Assembly (NCBI GenBank): GCA_902762335.1
Contig: CACWNZ010000030.1
Coordinates: 1-11,103, forward strand
Direction: 5' to 3'
DNA: 11,103 bases
From: an uncultured Ruminococcus sp.
GTDB taxonomy: Bacteria > Bacillota > Clostridia > Oscillospirales > Acutalibacteraceae
Part shown: piece after piece, positions 5,880 through 11,103 of the stretch
Layout: each line of letters begins with the position of its first letter
Numbering within the stretch: the first letter of the stretch is position 1
Made by a program: the position numbers and the translations under genes
Notes under the pieces: model-generated
What the model was told of the DNA's origin: nothing
Databases searched by the model: none
The model's input: the letters and a program-made list of their open reading frames with translations, nothing else

Positions 5880-6971
5880 TTATTTCAGTATTTCCGCAAG
5901 CACGGCGTTTGACACAAGAAAGCCCCTGCGGGTCAGCCTTATACCGTCTGTGTCCGATACGGTATAGCCCGCAGCCTCGAGAGCCTGCGCCCTTCTGACG
6001 TATTTTTCGGGCAGCTCTCTGCCGAAGCGCCGTCTGAAGCGTTCATAGGTGATCCCCTCAGCAAGCCGCAGACCGAGCATTATAAACTCCTCCTCGCCGC
6101 CGCCCTCGCCGTCATCGATAAGCTCGTCGTTATAGAAGCCCTCAAACGACCTTTCGTAATATCGCCGCCTGCCGCCGATAAACGAATGCGCCGAGGGTCC
6201 GAAGCCGAAGTATTCCTCATCACGCCAATATATAAGATTATGCCTGCTTTCGTAGCCCTCTATCGAGAAATTCGAGATCTCGTACTGCCCGTAGCCGTAT
6301 GACTCAAGCTCCTCCGCCGCAAAAATATAGGCTTCCGCCTGCTCGTCGTCGCCGCAAAGTCCGAGGCTGTCCTTCATGCGGTAATAGGGCGTTCCCTCCT
6401 CTATCTTCAGCAGATAGGCGGATATGTGCCTTGCGCCGTTTTCGGCGCAGAAGGCTATCGAGCGCTTCAGGCTTTCCCTAGTCTGCGAGGGCGTCGCTAT
6501 CATCAGGTCAAGCGATATATTATCAAAGCCCGCAGAACGCGCGGCTCTGATACAGCGCAGAGCATCATCTCTGTTATGCAGTCTGCCCAAAAGCCCCAGC
6601 TCGTTATCGTCCGATGATTGCAGACCTATGGATACCCTGTTGAAGCCGCATTTTCTCAGCGCCTCAAAGTCGATATCCTTTTTTTCGGGATTGACCTCAA
6701 GCGTTACCTCAGCGCCCTGCGAAAGTCCGAAGCCCTCGCTTACAGCCGAGTATATGCGGCAAAGTCTTTCTGCGCCGATAAGGCTCGGCGTACCTCCGCC
6801 GAAATACAGCGTATCGGCAGCGCACGGGTATCTTCCGGCATACAGACCTATCCTGCCGCAGAGGGCGCGGGTGTATTCATCTATACGGCTCTCGTCCGCC
6901 GCCGCCGAGAAAAAATCACAGTAGGGGCATTTTCGTTTGCAGAACGGAACGTGAACGTAAACGCCCGTCAT
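5880..6971 (-). CDS. hemW: HemW-type radical SAM protein (coproporphyrinogen III oxidase-like)
   Basis: The 363-residue protein begins VYVHVPFCKRKCPYCDF. C11, C15 and C18 form the CxxxCxxC radical-SAM cluster site, and the next position is Phe instead of the extra Cys of true HemN oxidases. That marks HemW, a heme-binding chaperone rather than an oxidase. GGGTPS (58-63), the ISLDLMIATPSQT block and the C-terminal HemW region (FGFGPSAHSF, then LGLRLAEGITY) are in the usual order. Length is close to the family norm of about 375. The ATG overlaps the stop of the upstream membrane-protein gene by 4 bases (ATGA), indicating translational coupling. In many Clostridia hemW follows lepA; that is not the case here. 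The molecular role of HemW in anaerobes with little heme is not settled. Confidence 0.95.
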   Translation of the reverse strand: MTGVYVHVPFCKRKCPYCDFFSAAADESRIDEYTRALCGRIGLYAGRYPCAADTLYFGGGTPSLIGAERLCRIYSAVSEGFGLSQGAEVTLEVNPEKKDIDFEALRKCGFNRVSIGLQSSDDNELGLLGRLHNRDDALRCIRAARSAGFDNISLDLMIATPSQTRESLKRSIAFCAENGARHISAYLLKIEEGTPYYRMKDSLGLCGDDEQAEAYIFAAEELESYGYGQYEISNFSIEGYESRHNLIYWRDEEYFGFGPSAHSFIGGRRRYYERSFEGFYNDELIDDGEGGGEEEFIMLGLRLAEGITYERFRRRFGRELPEKYVRRAQALEAAGYTVSDTDGIRLTRRGFLVSNAVLAEILK

Positions 6972-7315
6972 TTTTTTGCTCCCTTTCTGAGTATCAGCAG
7001 CATTTCCGCAAACAGCGTGAGCAGAGAGCCCGCAAGAAGAACTATATCAAAGCTCATAAAAGTGCTGAACGAAGCCGCAAGACCGTCGTAGGTCAGCTTG
7101 TCGCTCATTGTAAGAAAATACACGAAGGGCGATGCTCCTCCCTTTTCCACGTCCGTTATCGCGTTGTCTATCATATAAGTGAACACGACGAAGCATATCA
7201 GCACAACGAGCACCGTGCCTGTGACTATGGGTTTTTTCGGTTTATTGATTATACACACAGAAAGGACAGACAGTATGAGCGCCGCGCTTACGATGATTAT
7301 TACGGGATTTATCAT
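6968..7315 (-). CDS. Small integral membrane protein, unknown function
   Basis: The product is 115 residues from the ATG at 7315-7313. I prefer that start to a GTG three codons upstream, because AGGTGA (7326-7321) is 5 bases before the ATG and overlaps the GTG. Three hydrophobic helices are visible at about 4-22, 28-47 and 86-106. KPKKP lies between the first two, a polar loop (TDVEKGGASP... MSDKLTYDG) between the second and third, and a basic RKGAKK ends the protein. No motif or family is recognised. It lies 28 bases after the nudF-like gene and overlaps hemW by 4 bases, so it is the middle gene of a three-gene operon. No functional link between its neighbours is obvious. Confidence 0.8.
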   Translation of the reverse strand: MINPVIIIVSAALILSVLSVCIINKPKKPIVTGTVLVVLICFVVFTYMIDNAITDVEKGGASPFVYFLTMSDKLTYDGLAASFSTFMSFDIVLLAGSLLTLFAEMLLILRKGAKK

Positions 7316-7343
7316 TTCTTTCACCTATCGAAGAAAATTCGTC

Positions 7344-7895
7344 TCAAAGCTCGGGCGTACCCATGCTCATAAGCATGGCCGTTTTAAGCACTGCCGTCTG
7401 GGTCTTGGCATCGGGCAGCTCGCCCCTGAGCACCATATTTACCGCCTTTTCGAGCGGTATTTTAACTACGTCAAGGAATTCTCCCTCGTCAAGCCTTTGT
7501 TCGTCATAGTGATCCACCCTGCAAAAGTAGAGATGTATTATCTCACCGCAGTAGCCCGGGCTGGGATAGAGCTTTCCGAGAGTCATATAGCCGCGCCCTA
7601 CCGCGCCGGTCTCCTCAAGAAGCTCTCTTTTGCCGTTCTCGAGCGGGTCCATGCCCTTTTCAAGCTTTCCTGCGGGCAGCTCAAGCAGCACCTCCTTATA
7701 CGGATAGCGGAACTGTCTTACAAACAGCAGCTCGTTATCCCCGGTAAGCGCAGCCACAGCCACTCCTCCGGGATGAGCTACAACCTCGCGGTTTGCCTCG
7801 CTCCCATCCTCAAGCTCTACCCTGTCAAGCCTGACGTGTATGACCCGTCCTACAAATTTATCCTCGCTCTTTATCGTTTTTTCATAATGCGGCAT
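7344..7895 (-). CDS. nudF: ADP-ribose pyrophosphatase-type Nudix hydrolase
   Basis: The 183-residue protein belongs to the NudF/ADPRase branch of Nudix enzymes, which split ADP-ribose into AMP and ribose 5-phosphate. The N-terminal strand region (RVIHVRLDRVELEDG) and FVRQFRYPYKEVLLELPAGKLEKG (58-81) are typical. The Nudix helix follows, with R90, E91, E94, E95 and G97 conserved. The first Glu of the Nudix box (GX5E) is replaced by Met82, as neighbours in this family usually read EKGED and here read EKGMD. YPSPGY about 15 residues after the box is the ADPRase signature. An AAGGA next to the start and a GGAG about 10 bases upstream provide ribosome sites. It heads the operon with the small membrane protein and hemW. 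The substrate is inferred from the family, not proven. Confidence 0.9.
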   Translation of the reverse strand: MPHYEKTIKSEDKFVGRVIHVRLDRVELEDGSEANREVVAHPGGVAVAALTGDNELLFVRQFRYPYKEVLLELPAGKLEKGMDPLENGKRELLEETGAVGRGYMTLGKLYPSPGYCGEIIHLYFCRVDHYDEQRLDEGEFLDVVKIPLEKAVNMVLRGELPDAKTQTAVLKTAMLMSMGTPEL

Positions 7896-7946
7896 TCCTT
7901 GTCACTCCGTTCACACAGTGATCTGTTTTTCTTATGCTGAAAAAAA

Positions 7947-8040
7947 CAGTGAATAGCGAATAACAAATAACGAATAATACAACAGTGCCCCTCGGAGGCT
8001 TACTATAAACTATTCACTATTCTCTATTCACTATTCACTG
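7947..8040. repeat. Inverted repeat built of 7-bp tandem units (MITE/REP-like)
   Basis: The left arm (7947-7978) starts CAGTGAATAGCGAATAA and the right arm (8010-8040) ends ACTATTCACTATTCACTG. They are imperfect reverse complements over about 31 bases, with a 31-base centre. Each arm is itself a degenerate tandem of a heptamer, CTATTCA on the right and its complement TGAATAG or CGAATAA on the left. There is no open frame inside. It lies between the nudF-like operon and tRNA-Arg. Such palindromes are commonly dispersed in many copies in Firmicute genomes, but copy number cannot be judged from one window. Confidence 0.8.
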
Positions 8041-8041
8041 A

Positions 8042-8065
8042 GCCCCGGCACGCAAGTGTCGGGGC
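8042..8065. terminator. GC-rich hairpin after tRNA-Arg
   Basis: A 10-bp stem (8042-8051 with 8056-8065, one G-U pair) closes a GCAA tetraloop. It lies 6 bases beyond the 3' end of the minus-strand tRNA. On that strand the stem is followed by TCAGTG rather than a U-tract, so it is not a textbook terminator, but its position suggests it ends or protects the tRNA transcript. It directly abuts the heptamer palindrome and could be part of the same element. Confidence 0.5.
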
Positions 8066-8070
8066 GTTTC

Positions 8071-8144
8071 CGTCCTCGGCGGGATTCGAACCCACGACCT
8101 TTCGCTTAGGAGGCGAACGCTCTATCCTGCTGAGCTACGAAGAC
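8071..8144 (-). tRNA. tRNA-Arg, anticodon CCU
   Basis: The 74-base cloverleaf folds cleanly on the minus strand. It has a 7-bp acceptor (GTCTTCG with CGAGGAC, one G-U), a 4-bp D stem (GCTC/GAGC), a 5-bp anticodon stem (TTCGC/GCGAA) around loop CTCCTAA, a 5-base variable loop, and a T arm GTGGG-TTCGAAT-CCCGC. The discriminator is G. The CCU anticodon reads AGG arginine codons, which are used in neighbouring genes. The 3' CCA is not encoded. It is single, not in a tRNA cluster, with its own promoter. Confidence 0.97.
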
Positions 8145-8183
8145 ATTTATAACCGACCGGTCATACCGGCACGATACTATATT

Positions 8184-8212
8184 ATTTTACTCTCATTTTC
8201 ACGGATTGTCAA
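8184..8212 (-). promoter_or_regulatory. Promoter of tRNA-Arg
   Basis: On the minus strand TTGACA (8212-8207) and TAAAAT (8189-8184) are 17 bases apart. The start would be near 8177, leaving a short leader of about 33 bases to be removed by RNase P. That leader contains the small palindrome CCGGTATGACCGG at about 8157-8169. Confidence 0.75.
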
Positions 8213-8326
8213 GTGAAATTCCTTTTCTTTTCAGACTGCGCAGGGCGGTATCCGTTTGTAAATAAACCAAAAGAAATGCGATAATCACCGCTGTATTGTC
8301 TAAAACGATAATTCTTGAAAAAGCGA

Positions 8327-8355
8327 TTGATATTTTATTTCTTATCATATATACT
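8327..8355 (+). promoter_or_regulatory. Sigma-A promoter of degV
   Basis: TTGATA (8327-8332) and TATACT (8350-8355) are 17 bases apart. The start would be near 8362, giving a leader of about 33 bases carrying GAGGAGG at 8381-8387, before the ATG at 8395. The surrounding 8220-8320 interval has no gene or other clear signal. Confidence 0.65.
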
Positions 8356-8394
8356 AATATCAGCGAGACAACAAAAAAACGAGGAGGAACAAAA

Positions 8395-9270
8395 ATGTCA
8401 AAAACAGCAATAGCTACCGACAGCAACAGCGGTATTACACAGTCAAGAGCAAAAAAACTCGGTGTTTATGTTTTACCCATGTCCTTCTACATCAATGACA
8501 AGCAGTATCGCGAAGAGATAGATATATCCCAGAAGGATTTTTATAAGCTTATTTCGGAGTCAAAGACTACCGTTGCGACCTCACAGCCCTCACCTGATGA
8601 ACTCACCTCATTCTGGCTCAAGCTTCTCAGGGAATACGACGAGGTAGTATATATTCCCATGTCATCGGGACTGAGCAGCTCTTGCATGACAGCCACCATG
8701 CTGGCAAAGGATTTCGGCGGCAGGGTACACGTCGTAAATAACCAGCGCATTTCCGTTACACAGTACCAATCCGTAGCCGATGCAGCCGCAATGGCAAGAA
8801 ACGGCGTATCGGGCGGCAAGATAAAGAAAAAGCTTGAAGAGGAAAAACTCATATCAAGCATTTATATAACGGTAAATAACCTCAGCTTTCTTAAAAGGGG
8901 CGGCAGAGTTACCGCTGCGGGCGCGCTTATCGCAAACGTCATGAACCTCAAGCCCGTCCTTCAGATACAGGGCGACAAGCTTGACGCATACGCAAAGTGC
9001 AGAGGAATGAAATCCGCAAAGCAGAAGATGCTTGAGGCAATGCACGACGACTTTGAGGGGCGCTTCAAGGAATACGTCGATAAGGGCGAAATGGCTCTGC
9101 TCTATTCCTACTCCGATATGAGCGACGATGAGGTCAATTCATGGAGAAAGGACATAGAGGCATCCTTCCCGAAATTCAAGCTCCGCGCCGAGCCACTCTC
9201 ACTGAGTATAGGCTGCCATATCGGTCCGGGCTCCCTCGCTATAGCCTGCGCAAAGATCACAAAGTCCTGA
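8395..9270 (+). CDS. DegV-family (FakB-like) fatty acid-binding protein
   Basis: DegV proteins bind a single fatty acid. The characterised FakB members present it to the kinase FakA for phosphorylation and entry into phospholipid synthesis. The start is the ATG with GAGGAGG 7 bases upstream, giving 291 residues, normal for the family (about 280-290). DSNSG (9-13) corresponds to the usual DSTSD-type opening. TSQPSP (62-67) and SSGLSSS (90-96) are the conserved head-group-binding blocks. NNLSFLKRGGRV and GPGSLAI near the C-terminus complete the pattern. It is monocistronic, with its own promoter and terminator. No fakA (DAK-type kinase) gene is visible here. Which lipid it binds is unknown. Confidence 0.94.
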   Translation: MSKTAIATDSNSGITQSRAKKLGVYVLPMSFYINDKQYREEIDISQKDFYKLISESKTTVATSQPSPDELTSFWLKLLREYDEVVYIPMSSGLSSSCMTATMLAKDFGGRVHVVNNQRISVTQYQSVADAAAMARNGVSGGKIKKKLEEEKLISSIYITVNNLSFLKRGGRVTAAGALIANVMNLKPVLQIQGDKLDAYAKCRGMKSAKQKMLEAMHDDFEGRFKEYVDKGEMALLYSYSDMSDDEVNSWRKDIEASFPKFKLRAEPLSLSIGCHIGPGSLAIACAKITKS

Positions 9271-9277
9271 ATATAAC

Positions 9278-9311
9278 AAAAGCTGCCGCATTTTTGTGCG
9301 GCAGCCTTTTT
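9278..9311. terminator. Bidirectional rho-independent terminator
   Basis: A perfect 9-bp GC-rich stem (9282-9290 with 9297-9305) closes a TTTTTG loop. It is followed on the plus strand by CTTTTTG and on the minus strand by TTTTGT. It ends degV on one strand and the convergent cdd-rsmF operon on the other. The rsmF stop codon is only three bases away from it. Confidence 0.92.
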
Positions 9312-9313
9312 GT

Positions 9314-10645
9314 TTACAGCAGTCTTAAGCCCTTTGGATATTTGTTTTTCAGCCGTCCGCCCGAGCATTTTCCGAAGCCCGTTATAATGCCCTCAACGGC
9401 AACGGCGGCATAGCCTGCGGGAAGGTCGCAGTCGGTCTCCATTCCCTGAAGGAACTGCTTTACCCTTTCGTCACCAAGCTTAAGCTCAAGCACTCTTCTC
9501 AGCATTGACGGTCTTGCCGCCATGAACAGGGCGTGGGCGGGCTCGAGTCTGCCCTTTTTCAGCTCTCCCGCAAATATGCCCGCCCTTATTATTCCCGCGT
9601 TTTTCACCTGCGGCATAAGAGCGGGCAGAATGAACACCTTATCGTTTACTGCGCTTATCTCGCCCTGCGGCAGAGAAGTGAATATCTCCGATAGCAGTCT
9701 GACAGCTTCCTCTGTTTTGCTGTCGGGCTTTTTCTTTATTGCAGGGGCGCAGGCGCTCCCGGTACTGCCGCGCTTTCTGAGCTTTGCGGCAAAGTGACCC
9801 TCGCCGCCCTCAATCGGGGTTATCCTTACGGCGCAGGAAAGCTCCGTACTTCTGCCGAAGGGCTCGTTTATCCCAACAGGCTCGAAATCCTCGTGCGTGC
9901 GCAGGAATTCCTTTATAACGCCTTCGTTCTCCTCATACGAGAACGTGCAGGTCGAATAAACGAGGGTACCGCCCTCCTTCAGCGCTTTGCACGCCGAGTT
10001 GAGTATGGAGAGCTACCTTTCGGCGCAGGCTCTCACGTGCTCGCGGCTCCAATGGGCTATGGCGTCGCTGTCCTTTCTGAACATTCCCTCGCCCGAGCAG
10101 GGAGCGTCAACGAGCACCCTGTCGAAAAAGCCCTTCAGTCCCTCGCACAGCGCCTCGGGATAGCAGGACGACACCACGCCGCCCGCAATTCCCATGCGCT
10201 CATAATTCGAGAGAAGTATCTGCGCGCGGCTCTTTATCACCTCGTTAGACCACAAAAGTCCCGTACCGCCGAGACATGAGGCTATCTGCGCGGACTTTCC
10301 CCCGGGCGCGGCGCACAGATCAAGCACCTTATCTCCCTTTTGTACGTCAAGCAGACTTACCGCCGAAGCCGCAGAGGGCTCCTGAGCATAGAAAGCCCCC
10401 GCATGATGCAGGGGGTGCTTTCCTATGCCCTGAGAATCCCCGCCGTAATAATAGCTGTCCCTGTAGAACGGGCTTTGCCTTGTTTCATAGGGCAGAAGCG
10501 GCAGCAGGCTTTCGGGCTCCGCCTTAAGGCGATTTACGGAGATCCCCCTGAACGGCTCGTCGTTTATTCTGTTAATATATTCATCAGTATCGTCGCCGAG
10601 AACAGCTCTCAGCTCGTCAATAAAATCTCGGGGCAAGCTTATCAT
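9314..10645 (-). pseudogene. rsmF: RsmF-type 16S rRNA m5C methyltransferase with in-frame TAG
   Basis: The gene encodes a NOL1/NOP2/Sun-family RNA cytosine-5 methyltransferase that uses SAM. The start has AGGAGG 7 bases upstream. An N-terminal domain leads into the SAM motif LDLCAAPGGK (108-117) and motif IV DAPCSGEGMF (180-189, C183). A TAG at 10015-10013 (codon 211) follows HVRACAER. Beyond it, in the same frame, come LSILNSA, LVYSTCTFSYEENEG with the catalytic nucleophile C233, VRITPIEGGEGHFAAKL, and a C-terminal PUA-like region ending KNKYPKGLRLL before TAA. Family members have Gln where the TAG stands, so one CAG-to-TAG change explains the break. Read through, it would be 443 residues, the normal length. 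A product ending at the TAG would lack C233 and be inactive. It follows cdd by 24 bases. Mutation, sequence error and amber suppression are all possible. Confidence 0.9.
10013..10015 (-). other. In-frame amber codon at a conserved glutamine of rsmF
   Basis: The minus-strand codon is TAG in the context GAA AGG TAG CTC TCC. The reading frame and protein conservation are unbroken on both sides, so this is a point change and not a frameshift. A plus-strand G-to-A at 10015 would produce it from CAG. Confidence 0.92.
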
Positions 10646-10669
10646 GGTTTCCTCCTGATGACCCGTCCG

Positions 10670-11065
10670 TCAAAGTCTGAAGCCGAAGGGCATAAGCTCC
10701 TCCAGACGCAGAACTCTGTAATTATCGGGCGGGCTTACTATTATAACGGAAAACTCTCCGCCGCAGTGCTCCGCCATGATTTGACGGCATATCCCGCAGG
10801 GAAAGCACTCCTCGCCGTCCCTGCCGCCGGCTATCGCTATGGCTCTGAACTTCCTCTCGCCCTCGGATATTGCCTTTGCAAAGGCGGCAGTCTCTGCGCA
10901 TACTCCTGCGGGATATGAGCAATTCTCCATATTCACCGCAGTATATATCCTTCCGCTTTCGGCAAGAAGCGCCGCGCCTACCCTGAAATCCGAGTAGGGC
11001 GAATAGCTGTTTTTCCTTATCTCAACAGCCCGTGACACGAGCTCCTTTATTATTTCCTCGTCCAT
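10670..11065 (-). CDS. cdd: Cytidine deaminase
   Basis: The enzyme converts cytidine and deoxycytidine to uridine and deoxyuridine in pyrimidine salvage. The 131-residue product is full length for the small tetrameric bacterial type. NSYSPYSDFRVGAALL (19-34) is the conserved N-terminal block. CAE at 56-58 supplies zinc ligand C56 and catalytic E58. PCGICRQ (89-95) supplies zinc ligands C90 and C93. AATAAGG close upstream is a weak ribosome site that overlaps the stop of the preceding gene, suggesting coupling. rsmF follows 24 bases later. In many Firmicutes cdd lies between dgkA and era; era is not its neighbour here. Confidence 0.97.
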   Translation of the reverse strand: MDEEIIKELVSRAVEIRKNSYSPYSDFRVGAALLAESGRIYTAVNMENCSYPAGVCAETAAFAKAISEGERKFRAIAIAGGRDGEECFPCGICRQIMAEHCGGEFSVIIVSPPDNYRVLRLEELMPFGFRL

Positions 11066-11073
11066 GCCGCGCC

Positions 11074-11103
11074 TTATTCCGTTACAACTATAGTACCCTG
11101 AGG
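11074..11103 (-). CDS. C-terminal tail of an upstream gene (partial)
   Basis: Reading inward from the right edge on the minus strand gives PQGTIVVTE and then TAA at 11076-11074, eight bases before the cdd start. The end of a coding region is expected here because cdd has no promoter of its own in view and a short ribosome site that overlaps this TAA. Nine residues are too few to identify the gene, and the frame could be chance. Confidence 0.35.
   Translation of the reverse strand, partial: PQGTIVVTE

Noticed and set aside
8071..8144. tRNA-Arg as an integration site for a mobile element
   Set aside because: No integrase gene, no direct repeat of the tRNA 3' end, and ordinary chromosomal genes on both sides.
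10013..10015. TAG as pyrrolysine or a selenocysteine-type recoding site
   Set aside because: The expected residue is Gln, no pyrrolysine genes are visible, the methyltransferase family does not use it, and selenocysteine uses TGA.
9794..10279. Plus-strand frame of 161 residues
   Set aside because: It lies opposite rsmF and is open partly because of that gene's codon pattern. It has no ribosome site and shows no family similarity.

Overview
The window looks like chromosomal DNA of an anaerobic, spore-forming Firmicute of the class Clostridia, most likely a Ruminococcus/Oscillospiraceae-type gut bacterium. The evidence is the gpr-spoIIP sporulation pair, strong AGGAGG-type ribosome sites, sigma-A promoters of the TTGACA-17/18-TATAAT type, a Gram-positive lipoprotein and a DegV-family protein. 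This placement is an inference from gene content. Most of the window is ordinary core genome, densely packed, and no gene-free stretch exceeds about 250 bases.

Layout. (1) 1-472, minus: the N-terminal part of a gene that leaves the window. It has a small CxxC...CxxC zinc ribbon followed by a Gln/Tyr/Asp/Gly tandem repeat in nine units of 42 or 30 bp. (2) 632-1866, minus: an orphan sugar-type ABC substrate-binding lipoprotein with a perfect sigma-A promoter and a terminator, but broken by a one-base frameshift. (3) 2090-4195, plus: gpr (spore protease) and spoIIP (engulfment hydrolase), with possible sigma-F- and sigma-E-like promoters. (4) 4297-5835, plus: a probable three-gene operon with its own sigma-A promoter, made of a zinc-ribbon membrane protein of unknown function, a 41-residue membrane peptide and an ArsR/SmtB-type regulator. 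It ends at a strong hairpin shared with the convergent next operon. (5) 7895-5880, minus: nudF-like Nudix hydrolase, small three-helix membrane protein, and hemW (4-base overlap). (6) 7947-8144: a heptamer-built inverted repeat, a hairpin, and tRNA-Arg(CCU) with its own promoter. (7) 8395-9270, plus: degV, with promoter and bidirectional terminator. (8) 11103-9314, minus: the tail of an unidentified gene, cdd (cytidine deaminase) and an RsmF-type rRNA methyltransferase interrupted by one in-frame TAG at an expected glutamine.

The least ordinary features are the low-complexity zinc-ribbon protein at the left edge, the zinc-ribbon/small-peptide/ArsR operon, the palindrome made of 7-bp repeats, and the two broken genes. 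The rsmF lesion is notable because the protein continues in the same frame beyond the TAG with all conserved motifs, and no complete gene here uses TAG as its stop. A nonsense mutation or sequence error remains the simplest reading, but amber recoding can be tested directly. I did not find convincing evidence of a defence, mobile or otherwise wholly new multi-gene system.
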